NCBI GenBank assembly: GCA_965197635.1
Contig: CBDANN010000008.1
Location: 992,001 to 1,056,000 of the forward strand
DNA from: Bin87 sp965197635
Lineage (GTDB): Bacteria; Chloroflexota; Dehalococcoidia; Lucifugimonadales; UBA3495
Reading direction: 5' to 3'
Length of the DNA stretch: 64,000 nucleotides
This document shows, piece after piece, positions 56,229 to 64,000 of this stretch. Below the pieces are notes generated by a model. It was not told the origin of the DNA. It searched no databases and saw nothing but the letters and a program-made list of their open reading frames with translations. How positions within the stretch are numbered: the first letter of the stretch is position 1; every line of letters begins with the position of its first letter. Both the position numbers and the translations under genes were made by a program.

Positions 56229-57123
56229 AACCGTTGGTGCTAGTTTGAGATGATATTGAAAACGCCACAGGGTTCCTTATGCTGTAAGTTGATCCGCTCG
56301 ACAGCGGAGGAACCCCGTGAACATCACCGATTTTATCACCGAACTCTATTGCCGGATCGACGATGCCCTGCCCGAACTTCCCCATCATCCCCAAGCGGTC
56401 CGCTCCCTGGGCGAAGTGATCACCATCGGAGCGCGCTACGCCATCAAGGGCGTCAGCCGCCGCGCCTTTTACGACTGGCTCCGGCACAACTATGGAGACC
56501 TCTTTCCCCAGCTGCCCGAGCGCACCCGCCGCTTCCGCCGCCTGGAAGCCAAAGCCTGCTGGAGCGGCTGTTTCCTGGCTCCGCCCACCATCCTGGGCGT
56601 GGCCGACAGCTATGGCATCGCACTGGGCCATCCGGTAAGGGCGGGGCGTCAGCTCCATCAGGTGGGCCGGCGCGGCAAGTCCAATCATCGCTGGATCGTG
56701 GGCGGCAAACTCTGCGTCGTGCTCAACAAATTGGGGCTGATTGTGGATTGGGACTGCGCCACTGCCAACGTCCATGACCAGCGGTTCTTACCCCTGTTGG
56801 CCTGCTACGACGGCCAGATGATCATCCTGACCGACACCGGCTTGCACCGCGCCAAAGGCGAACCAGACAACGTGAAACTGTGTCGTCGCGGCCAATGGAA
56901 CGTGCGGATGATCGTGGCAACCACCTTCTCCATGATGACCACGGTGTGGGGCAGCAAGGAGATGCGTCATAACACCTGGCGAGGATTTGAGGCGCATCTG
57001 AGTTACCTGATGGCCGCCTTCAACATACTGGTGCAGTGGGATGGACTGGAACCGGACGAAAGTGGGCGCATCCATCGCTCCATTGCCCAATTCGTCCTCT
57101 GATATTAACTAGCACCAACAGTT
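56229..57123 (+). mobile_element. IS982-like element, copy 3
   Basis: 895 bp with AACCGTTGGTGCTAGTT ends, almost identical to copies 1 and 2. Its left flank is surface gene and its right flank is the middle of an ISAs1 transposase, so it marks a deletion or rearrangement joint. Confidence 0.88.
56317..57102 (+). CDS. IS982-like transposase (copy 3)
   Basis: 261 residues from the same GTG and CGGAGGAA context as the copies at 27469 and 28367. It differs by a few substitutions (S for T, L for R, S for N). It is intact and, with the other two copies, provides homology for deletion or inversion. Confidence 0.8.
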   Translation: MNITDFITELYCRIDDALPELPHHPQAVRSLGEVITIGARYAIKGVSRRAFYDWLRHNYGDLFPQLPERTRRFRRLEAKACWSGCFLAPPTILGVADSYGIALGHPVRAGRQLHQVGRRGKSNHRWIVGGKLCVVLNKLGLIVDWDCATANVHDQRFLPLLACYDGQMIILTDTGLHRAKGEPDNVKLCRRGQWNVRMIVATTFSMMTTVWGSKEMRHNTWRGFEAHLSYLMAAFNILVQWDGLEPDESGRIHRSIAQFVL

Positions 57124-57416
57124 ACTACATTTGCAGCCATCCGGCGGACGCGGCAACACTGCTGGCTGCTACCAGGAGCCATTGGAGCATCGAGAACAGC
57201 CTGCACTGGGTGTTGGACGTGGCCTTCGACGAGAATCAAAGCCGCGTGAGAACGGGCCACGCCGACCAGAACCTGGCGATAATGCGACACTTGGCTTTGA
57301 ACTTGCTCAAGCAGGAACGCACCGCCAAGGTCGGTATCAAAGTCAAACGCAAAAAGGCCGGCTGGGACTTCGATTACCTCATCAAAGTCCTATCCCTTTG
57401 AAATGCGATTGCCCTG
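57124..57416 (+). pseudogene. ISAs1 transposase C-terminal remnant
   Basis: Encodes Y-Y-I-C-S-H-P-A-D-A-A-T-L-L-A-A-T-R-S-H-W-S-I-E-N-S-L-H-W-V-L-D-V-A-F to Y-L-I-K-V-L-S-L, the last 90 or so residues, and ends with the right terminal repeat AAATGCGATTGCCCTG (57401-57416). The left three quarters are missing up to the IS982-like end. Confidence 0.88.
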
Positions 57417-57522
57417 TCGTTGTGGTTGGTCAGCTTGACGCGGGCGTCCCGATGCTGTCCGGGGCAACTGCGCTTGGGCGGTTCCGGTAGTGGCGGGCAA
57501 AAGCGGCGATGATGATCGCTTC

Positions 57523-59020
57523 TATTACAACGACGGTTGGCGTGATAGGATGATTGGCCAGTCAGGTAAGGCATGGACGGATGGGAGGGCAGATGGATGC
57601 GGCGGCCTTCGACCAGGTGTACGGGGCCTTTCAGGATTTTCACGCTTACTTCAGTCCGCGGTTTGCCCGCAGAGAATCCAGAGACCTGAACCGTCATCAT
57701 CTCCAGGCCCTGCTGGTGCAGTCTGGAGAACGGCACAACGCCGAGAACCTGTCGGAGGCGGTTCCGGCATCAGCCAGGTCGAGCAGCGGCTTCTCACCGA
57801 ATCCCCGTGGGACGACGATGCGGTGATGGGACGTCTCCAAGAGTACCTGGGCACCCGGCAGGCATTTGGGCGCTGGACGGCAGTGATTTCCTCAAGCAGG
57901 GGAGCAAGTCGGTGGGGGTGGCCCGCCATTACTGCGGGAGACTGGGCAAGGTGGCCAACTGCCAGGCGGGGATGTTCCTGGCCGATGTCAGTCCCCTGGG
58001 GCGTGCCCTGGTGGACCAGCGGCTGTATCTGCCGCAGGTTTGGACTTCGGATGCTGCTCGGTGCGCGGCGGCGGGGGTGCCTGAGGGGAGGCGGAAGTAC
58101 CGAAGCAAGACAGAATTGGCGTTGGCAATGGTGGAGCGGGCCTTGGCGCGGGGTCATCTGAAGGCCGAATGGGTTGCTGGGGATGACGCCTTCGGGGTGT
58201 CGCCGTCCTTCCGGGACGCCTTGGCGGCCTTGGGGATGCACTATGTTTTGGACGTTCCGGCGGGCTTTACGGTGTGGCCGCCGGAACCGGAATGGACCAG
58301 TCCGGCCTACCAGGGCCGAGGAGCGCCCCGCCAGCCCAGGCTGGCGCGTGGGCAACGGCGGCAGGCAGCGCGGCGGCGCGGCGCAGCGCAGCGCCATAGC
58401 AGCAGGCAGCAATGAGTTGCCGGAGAATGCCTGGCCGGAAATAGCAGTGGCCCCGGGGAGCCAAGGTTCTCGCCGCTACCGGTTCAGCGCCCAGCGGGTG
58501 CGACCGACCAGCCGGCGTAAGCCCGGCGCAATCCACTGGGCCGTCTACCGCCGGAACCGGGACGGCAGTGAACCCCGCTACTATCTGTCCAACGCTCCGG
58601 AGGACACGCCTTTGGAGACCCTGGCCCGAGTGGGCGGGTCCCGGTGGCGCATTGAGACGGAGTTTGAGACCGCGAAGCGCGGCGTGGGGATGAACGAGTA
58701 CGAGACCCGCACCCCGTATCAAGTACGGGGCAGGCTCTGGGCGGGCTGGCATTATCACATCGCCCGGCGCCTGCTGGCGGGGGCGTTCCTCTTGAGCCTG
58801 CAACAGGATTAGGGGGCAAAAGATGCCCGGGATCACCAGACCCCAGGTGTACCGAGTGGTGCGTGAGGTGCTGCCCCAGGAACGGTTCGGACCGGAGGAA
58901 CTGCTGCGATGGCTGCTGGATGTGCAAATGCGCAATGAGCGGGCGAGACGTTCCCACGAGAAACCGCGGCCCGCCCTTCCGGCATTCTCAAGCATCCCTC
59001 CCTGAACCGTCGTCATAATA
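57523..59020 (+). pseudogene. IS701-like element, copy 2, transposase frameshifted with a 24-bp palindrome insert
   Basis: Ends TATTACAACGACGGTT and complement of TATTATGACGACGGTT. The transposase is spread over several frames: M-D-A-A-A-F-D-Q-V-Y-G-A-F (57594), D-G-S-D-F-L-K-Q-G-S-K-S-V-G-V-A-R, W-V-A-G-D-D-A-F-G, then after a GC-rich low-complexity stretch (58340-58400) Y-Y-L-S-N-A-P-E and S-R-W-R-I-E-T-E-F-E-T-A-K. At 58711-58734 the insert ACCCCGTATCAAGTACGGGG plus CAGG adds T-P-Y-Q-V-R-G-R in frame between Y-E-T-R and L-W-A-G-W-H-Y-H. Bases 57417-57522 before the element hold nothing recognisable. Confidence 0.8.
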
Positions 59021-59059
59021 TTAGGACGGCGCTTTCTGGCTGGCTTTCCTGTGATCGCT

Positions 59060-59620
59060 GCACGCTCGTGGCCCCAGCGCGGTCGGGCTGTTCATCTCCG
59101 ATGCCCATCAGGGTTTGAAGAACGCCATCGCCACGGCGTTCGCCGGGGTCAGTTGGCAACGCGGCCGCAGTATTGGCCCAACTCCGAGAGCACTTCCCCC
59201 AAGCGGCCTATATGCTGGAGGGCGCCTTGCCCGACATCCTGGCTTTCACCGCCTTCCCAGTATCTCATTGGCAGAAGCTCTGGTCGAACAACCCGTTGGA
59301 ACGATTGAACAAAGAGATACGGCGGCGCAGAGCCTGTCCCTGTAAGGAACGTGGTGGGCATCTTCCCCAACCGGGCTTCCACCCGTCGCCTGGTGGGCGC
59401 GGTGCCGGCCGAACAGCACGACGAATGGGCTGCGGGTCGTCGCTACCCCACGGTCAGCAACGACCACGACCGCGAAGCCCTGCCAGCAGGCGATACCCTG
59501 GAGGCAGCAGCCTGAACTACATCAACAAGGATGACGACAATTACACTCATTGACGGGATGTAACCCCATAAGGATGACGACAATTACACTCATTCATTGA
59601 CGGGACGTAACCCCATAATC
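59060..59620 (+). pseudogene. IS256 (Mutator-type) transposase remnant and duplicated right end
   Basis: V-G-L-F-I-S-D-A-H-Q-G-L-K-N-A-I-A-T-A-F (59080s) then, in another frame, N-N-P-L-E-R-L-N-K-E-I-R-R-R and scattered G-I-F-P-N-R-A-S-like residues are the C-terminal DDE region of IS256 transposases. It is followed by two head-to-tail copies of an end sequence beginning AGGATGACGACAATTACACT (about 59528 and 59571), the second with four extra bases. This is a decayed element end. Confidence 0.72.
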
Positions 59621-59719
59621 TCTCCAATGATGTGCGGCCACCGTGTCTCCGACACAGGGCGTGTATAATCGGCGGATGCTCTGCCGCGCCTCCGATTTCC
59701 GTCGTCCGTTTTGGTGCCG

Positions 59720-60988
59720 ATGCTGACGGCCGCCCGCTCCCGTCTGCACTATGGCTGGGTCATTTTCGTCCTGTCCCTGGGCAATCTCACCGTCGAGGGT
59801 GGCACCAAGAACAGCGAGGCCATCTATTTCAACGCCCTGAAGGACGCCTTCGGCCGCAGCGCCACCTACACCTCGGCGGTCTTCTCACTGGCCGGCCTGG
59901 TGGGCGCCATTTCCGCGCCGCTGCTGGGCGTCCTGCTGGACCGCTGGGGCGCGCGGACGCTCTTCCCCCTAGCCGGACTGTTCATCCTATTCGGCTGGTG
60001 GGCCTCCAGTTTTGCCACCGAGCTGTGGCAGATGTTCATTTTCTACAGCATCTTCGCCGGCATTGGGCACACCGCAATCTCGTCCTTCTCCATGACCGCC
60101 ACGCTGGCGCCGTGGTTCCCCCGGACCCGTGGGCGGATGCTCGGGCTAGCCGACAGTGGCAACCCTTTAGGGCAGGCCATCTTCGCCCCGCTGGCCGGCG
60201 TGCTGACCACCAACTGGGGCTGGCAGTGGGCCTACCGCGTCTTCGGAATCATATTTGCCACGTTGATCGCCATACCCAACGGTCTCCTGCAGCGTCGCGC
60301 TCCAGATTCCTTCGCAGAATCGCTGGCAACTCCCGCCGGTCCGACTCCGACATCCGACGAGGACCCAGCGCGGCAGCCAGCGGCAGCGCCGTCCCTGGGC
60401 GAGGTGGTCCGCGACTCGGCCATGTGGCTGCTGGTGCTGACCCGCGTCACCGGCTCCATGTGCACCCAAATGGTGCGAGTGCACCAGGTGGCGTTCTTCG
60501 TGCTGGCCGGCTACAGCCTGCAGACGGCGGCCAACACTCTGGGCCTGTTGGGCATCGTGAGCCTGTTTGCCCGCCCGATGGTGGGTCTGGCTACCGACCG
60601 CTGGGGACGGGAATCGGTGTACACCATAGGGATGAGCGTATATGCCGGCGCGGTGCTGTTGGTGCTTTGGCTGGGCGATGGCGAAAGCTGGTGGCCCCTG
60701 GCCCTCTACGTTGCCCTCGCCGGCGTCACCGACGGCATCAGCGGGCTAATCGTAGGGGCAAAAGCGGCCGACCTGTTTCCCACCGAATCCCTGGGTACGG
60801 TGATGGGATTTATCGAGATGGGCCGGGGCGCGGCCATATTCCTGGGCCCCATCGTCGCCGGCCTGATGTTCGACATCCAAGGCGACTACGTACAGGCCTT
60901 CACCCTGTCCGCCGCCCTGGCACTCGCCTCGATCTGCACCATGTGGGCGGCTGATTTCATCGGGAAACGACGGCGGCAAGACACCTAG
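59720..60988 (+). CDS. MFS transporter
   Basis: From the ATG at 59720 (GTG at 59714 possible) the 422-residue protein starts L-H-Y-G-W-V-I-F-V-L-S-L-G-N-L-T and has about 12 hydrophobic helices with a central hydrophilic loop (about residues 200-225). The motif G-V-L-L-D-R-W-G-A-R lies between helices 2 and 3, with its counterpart G-L-A-T-D-R-W-G-R-E in the second half. The Y-G-W opening and layout resemble monocarboxylate/oxalate-formate-type MFS carriers. The substrate is not determinable. No operon partner is evident; the next gene converges and overlaps by 4 bases. Confidence 0.88.
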   Translation: MLTAARSRLHYGWVIFVLSLGNLTVEGGTKNSEAIYFNALKDAFGRSATYTSAVFSLAGLVGAISAPLLGVLLDRWGARTLFPLAGLFILFGWWASSFATELWQMFIFYSIFAGIGHTAISSFSMTATLAPWFPRTRGRMLGLADSGNPLGQAIFAPLAGVLTTNWGWQWAYRVFGIIFATLIAIPNGLLQRRAPDSFAESLATPAGPTPTSDEDPARQPAAAPSLGEVVRDSAMWLLVLTRVTGSMCTQMVRVHQVAFFVLAGYSLQTAANTLGLLGIVSLFARPMVGLATDRWGRESVYTIGMSVYAGAVLLVLWLGDGESWWPLALYVALAGVTDGISGLIVGAKAADLFPTESLGTVMGFIEMGRGAAIFLGPIVAGLMFDIQGDYVQAFTLSAALALASICTMWAADFIGKRRRQDT

Positions 60989-61443
60989 GCCGGCGGGTTC
61001 GCGCCAGCCAGAAATTCGTCGAGGCCGAGACCATCGGTGTAACGCTCCGGCAACAGGAGCCAGAACATCTGGAGCAGTCTTTCCACCTCGGTCAATCCTA
61101 AATCAACGTCTGGGTGATCCAGGTCGATCTCGTAGAAGTTGGTGTGCATAGTACGCGCGAAAGCGATGGCTCTTCTGATGGACCCGGGATCATCCGATTC
61201 GTCAGCTATCTGCCGGGCTGCAGTCAGGACTTCCATGTGGCTGAAGTGCCGCCAACCTCGGTGGCTGGCCACTGCCTTGGTAATCTGGGCGAACGCTCCC
61301 CAACCTTTTGCCCCCGCCTGGCACAGATCACCTTCGGCCGGGTAGGACGGGCACTTCAACCAGTATTCCCTAGCTTGCAGCAGGTGCTTGCGCACTCGCT
61401 CATCCCGAAATGCCGGCGGTTCTGTGTAAGCTGTTGGCGGCAT
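60985..61443 (-). CDS. PaREP1-like protein, paralogue 1
   Basis: Start M-P-P-T-A-Y-T-E-P-P-A-F-R-D-E at 61443. The 152-residue helical protein carries A-R-E-Y-W-L-K-C-P-S-Y-P-A-E-G-D-L-C-Q-A-G-A-K-G-W-G-A-F-A-Q-I-T-K-A-V-A and H-R-G-W-R-H-F-S-H, the pattern of PaREP1/HEPN-like four-helix bundles. The R-x(4-6)-H nuclease motif of toxic HEPNs is not evident, so a toxin role is not supported. A closely related gene follows upstream in the same direction. Confidence 0.65.
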   Translation of the reverse strand: MPPTAYTEPPAFRDERVRKHLLQAREYWLKCPSYPAEGDLCQAGAKGWGAFAQITKAVASHRGWRHFSHMEVLTAARQIADESDDPGSIRRAIAFARTMHTNFYEIDLDHPDVDLGLTEVERLLQMFWLLLPERYTDGLGLDEFLAGANPPA

Positions 61444-61481
61444 GATGCTTCTATCCTGCCACGAGCGCACGATCGCGTCGT

Positions 61482-61940
61482 CTAGCCCGGCGGATTAGCG
61501 CCGGCCAGCCAATCGCCTACGCCAAGGCCGCCCGTATAGCGCTCCGGCAACAGCGACCAGAACGTTTGCAGCAGTCTTTCGACCCGCGCTAATCCCAACC
61601 CGACGGATAAATGATCCAGGTCAACTTCGTAGAAATTGGTATGCATAGTGCGGGCGATCTCAATGGACTCTCTGATCGCAATCGAATCGTCTGATTCATC
61701 AGCTATCTGCCGGGCTGCAGTCAGGACTTCCATGTGGCTGAAGTGCCGCCAACCTCGGTGGCTGGCCACCGCCTTGGTAATCTGGGCGACTGTTCCCCAA
61801 CCCTTTTCTCCCGCTTGGCACAGATCACCTTCGGCCAGGTAGGACGGGCACTTCAGCCAGTACTCCCGGGCCTGCATCATGTGTTTCCGCACCCGTTGAT
61901 CCCGGAGTGGTTGGGCTTCGGTATGTACGGCCGGCGGCAT
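61482..61940 (-). CDS. PaREP1-like protein, paralogue 2
   Basis: Start M-P-P-A-V-H-T-E-A-Q-P-L-R-D-Q at 61940. It is 152 residues, nearly identical to its neighbour in the centre (K-A-V-A-S-H-R-G-W-R-H-F-S-H-M-E-V-L-T-A-A-R-Q-I-A-D-E-S-D-D) but different at both ends. Thirty-eight bases separate the genes, so they are probably cotranscribed. The conserved middle and variable ends suggest tandem duplication with later divergence or gene conversion of the core. Confidence 0.65.
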   Translation of the reverse strand: MPPAVHTEAQPLRDQRVRKHMMQAREYWLKCPSYLAEGDLCQAGEKGWGTVAQITKAVASHRGWRHFSHMEVLTAARQIADESDDSIAIRESIEIARTMHTNFYEVDLDHLSVGLGLARVERLLQTFWSLLPERYTGGLGVGDWLAGANPPG

Positions 61941-62127
61941 AATGCTTGCATCACTTCCTGAACACACGAACGTGTCATGTTCTGGAGAACCCGGGATCAT
62001 TTGTCAATTCTCTGCGTAACTCGACGCATCATGTAAGTGTCAACATCTTGCCCCTGGTTGGTTCTGAGGCCGCAAAAAAGGGCTGTGCTATACTGCCGCC
62101 ATCCTGTTATCTGAGTTGGAAACCGGG

Positions 62128-63804
62128 ATGACAACGCTGATCACCACGCTGCAAGGTTCCGATTTGCGGGAGGCCATGCTGGGCGCAGTGGCCTACATGG
62201 AACTGTACCGCGACGCCGCCAACGCCCTCAACGTGTTCCCCGTTCCCGACGGCGACACCGGCACCAATATGCTTCTGACCCTCCGCGCCGGCGTAGAGCA
62301 GATGCACAAGGACGCCGACGCCACCGCCGCCGGCGACGTCGCCGAGTCCATCGCCACCGGCGCTTTCTGGGGGGCGCGGGGCAACAGCGGCGTCATCCTT
62401 TCCCAACTGCTGCGCGGGTTCGCCGACGGCGTTGCCGGCTCCGATGAGATCGACTCGTCGGACGCGGTGGTCGCCTTCCGTTCCGCCACCGATTCCGCTT
62501 ATGGAGCGGTCAGCCAACCCCGGGAAGGGACCATGCTGTCGGTCATCCGCGGCGCTTCAGACGCCGCGGTGAGCGCCAACGATGCCGGCGAGCGAGACGT
62601 GATCGCGCTGTGGCAGGTTGCCTACGACGGAGCCATTGAGGCGCTGGCCCGCACTCCCGAACAACTACCCGTGCTGAAAGAAGCCGGCGTCGTGGATTCC
62701 GGGGGCTTGGGCGTAGTCGCCATCATCGGCGGGGCGCTGCGTCACCTGCAGGGTGAAACGGCTTCGGCTACCGACTTGGGACTGCGCAGCGTCGGCGGGC
62801 TGATCGACCCGGCCCAGACCGCTTCGGTCGCTATCGACACCGAGTTCCTGGACGCCCACGAAGAAACCGAGTTCGGCTACTGTACGCAGTTTGTCATCCA
62901 CGGCCGCGATTTGAGCATCGACGTACTGCGAACCGGCCTCGATGCCATTGCGGAATCCACTGTCATTATCGGGGGAGGCTCCGCGGTGCGCGTCCACGTC
63001 CATACTGAAGACCCTGGCGCGGCACTCACGTTCGGCGTGGCCCATGGCGACCTCGATGAAGTGAAAATCGACAATATGAGCTTGCAGAACCGCGACTGGA
63101 CCGCCGGCCACCGCGAGCGCACGCGCCCCGAACAAATCCGTACCGGCGTTTCGGTTATCGCGGTGGCCTCGGGCAAGGGCCTGGCGGACCTGTTCCAGGA
63201 CGCTGGCTGTGCTGCCATCATTCCCGGTGGGCAGACCCTCAACCCCAGCGCCAGCGAGATCATCGACGCTGCCCTGTCGGCCGGCACCACCGACGTCATT
63301 GTGCTGCCCAATAATCACAATGTAATTCTCACGGCGGAACAGGCTCGCGCCGCCGATACCGGCGAAGTGACCCTGCACGTGGTGGGCACCCGCACCATGC
63401 CCCAGGGCACCGGAGCGATGCTCGGTTTCAACCCCGAGGTATCCGTCCCCGACAATATCGCCAACATGGAATCGGCTCGCAGTTCAGTGGAGACCCTGGA
63501 AATCACCCAGGCGGTGCGGGACTCCGTGGTGGATGGGCAACAGGTACGGGACGGCGAGTACATGGCCATACTGGACGGCAATCTGTCCGCGCTGGCCGGC
63601 TCCCCCGACCATGCTTTGAGAGAGGGGTTGCAGCACTCCGGCGCCAACGAAGACAGCATCATAACTCTATACTGGGGCGAAGGGGCCACGGCGGAACAGG
63701 CCGCCGAATTGCAGGAAGAATTGGAGGAGACCTACGAGGGCGCCCAGGTTGACGTGTACGAAGGCGGGCAGCCCCATTATCCATACCTGGTTTCGGTCGA
63801 ATAG
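62128..63804 (+). CDS. fakA: Fatty-acid kinase subunit FakA (DAK2/YloV family)
   Basis: The ATG at 62128 is preferred over an upstream TTG. The 558-residue cytoplasmic protein opens with a DhaL-type ATP-binding domain: A-L-N-V-F-P-V-P-D-G-D-T-G-T-N-M-L-L-T (Mg-ATP aspartates) and G-A-R-G-N-S-G-V-I-L-S-Q, with V-V-D-S-G-G-L-G-V at its end (about residue 195). The middle domain (F-G-Y-C-T-Q-F-V-I-H) and C-terminal domain (Q-D-A-G-C-A-A-I-I-P-G-G-Q-T-L-N-P-S) match FakA. With a DegV/FakB partner it phosphorylates fatty acids for entry into phospholipid synthesis. A DegV gene starts 40 bases downstream. Confidence 0.92.
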   Translation: MTTLITTLQGSDLREAMLGAVAYMELYRDAANALNVFPVPDGDTGTNMLLTLRAGVEQMHKDADATAAGDVAESIATGAFWGARGNSGVILSQLLRGFADGVAGSDEIDSSDAVVAFRSATDSAYGAVSQPREGTMLSVIRGASDAAVSANDAGERDVIALWQVAYDGAIEALARTPEQLPVLKEAGVVDSGGLGVVAIIGGALRHLQGETASATDLGLRSVGGLIDPAQTASVAIDTEFLDAHEETEFGYCTQFVIHGRDLSIDVLRTGLDAIAESTVIIGGGSAVRVHVHTEDPGAALTFGVAHGDLDEVKIDNMSLQNRDWTAGHRERTRPEQIRTGVSVIAVASGKGLADLFQDAGCAAIIPGGQTLNPSASEIIDAALSAGTTDVIVLPNNHNVILTAEQARAADTGEVTLHVVGTRTMPQGTGAMLGFNPEVSVPDNIANMESARSSVETLEITQAVRDSVVDGQQVRDGEYMAILDGNLSALAGSPDHALREGLQHSGANEDSIITLYWGEGATAEQAAELQEELEETYEGAQVDVYEGGQPHYPYLVSVE

Positions 63805-63843
63805 CGCCAGAACATGTTTTTGTCGTAAAGAGGAGCACATTAA

Positions 63844-64000
63844 ATGGCAGTCAAAATTATTACTGACAGCACCTGCGACATCGCTCGGGAGAACGTTGAT
63901 CGTTTCGAAATTTCCGTAGTCCCGGCCTATGTCCTGTTCGGAGAAGAGTCGTTGCGTCAAGGCATCGACATCAATCCCACCCAGTTCTACGCCCGGTTGC
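63844..64000 (+). CDS. DegV-family fatty-acid-binding protein (FakB-like), truncated by window end
   Basis: The ATG at 63844 follows AGAGGAG. The visible 52 residues, M-A-V-K-I-I-T-D-S-T-C-D-I-A, V-V-P-A-Y-V-L-F-G-E-E-S-L-R-Q-G-I-D-I, are the classic DegV N-terminus, with T-D-S-T binding the fatty acid carboxylate. It is coupled to FakA upstream, the usual pairing. Confidence 0.9.
   Translation, partial: MAVKIITDSTCDIARENVDRFEISVVPAYVLFGEESLRQGIDINPTQFYARL

Overview
The window is about 64 kb of GC-rich bacterial DNA from a chromosome crowded with insertion sequences (IS). Very large secreted proteins built from W-S-D-G-T-T-M-W-V-A-D blades and cadherin-like domains, a FakA/DegV pair, a PF04909-type amidohydrolase and PaREP1-like proteins together suggest a Chloroflexota bacterium of the Dehalococcoidia/SAR202 kind, possibly host-associated. 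That placement is inferred from gene content. No rRNA or tRNA was found to anchor it.

Layout. 1-5491: a giant surface-protein gene, open at the left edge and split by a clean ISAs1 insertion (2508-3740). 5594-7039: a second exported Ig-like reading frame that runs in frame into a serine recombinase. 7040-14327: a recombinase island. It holds a large serine recombinase (LSR) split into two genes (7040-7837 and 10362-11036) whose catalytic residues are replaced, small exported or membrane proteins and a nuclease-like protein with a missing active site between the halves, then an XRE regulator and a catalytically normal LSR (12181 to about 13770) whose 3' end is fused to an IS630 remnant. 14336-35304: an IS graveyard (rve-type, IS5, IS630, IS1380 x3, IS66, IS982-like x3 in the window, IS701-like) around two small cargo islands, a DUF6932/XRE pair (17052-17931) and a NERD-like gene (24996-25814). 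35352-39038: ordinary genes (acetyltransferase, MFS transporter, amidohydrolase). 39332-41159: an IS4 element with a MITE inside it, itself inside an IS630 fragment. 41232-45230: a plasmid- or phage-like replication module (primase, RepA-like helicase, third Rep protein, iterons), now decaying. 45724-46453: a frameshifted gene. 47047-52274: IS630 and four IS5 elements, including a 1085-bp tandem duplication. 52275-56228: a second blade-type surface gene, interrupted by IS66 and cut off by an IS982-like element. 57124-59620: IS remnants. 59720-64000: an undisturbed backbone (MFS transporter, two PaREP1-like paralogues, FakA, start of a DegV protein).

Three themes recur. First, many insertions can be undone on paper because the target duplications are intact and the host frame is restored exactly (ISAs1, IS66, IS630+MITE), so much of the IS activity is recent. 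Second, several transposase genes carry very short foreign inserts of about 16-26 bp, five of them sharing the core TTGACCAATC, often at or beside catalytic codons. This is the most puzzling signal in the window. Third, the recombinase island pairs an active LSR with a split, catalytically degenerate LSR and a degenerate nuclease-like protein, which may be a protein-interaction or regulatory system that no longer needs those active sites.
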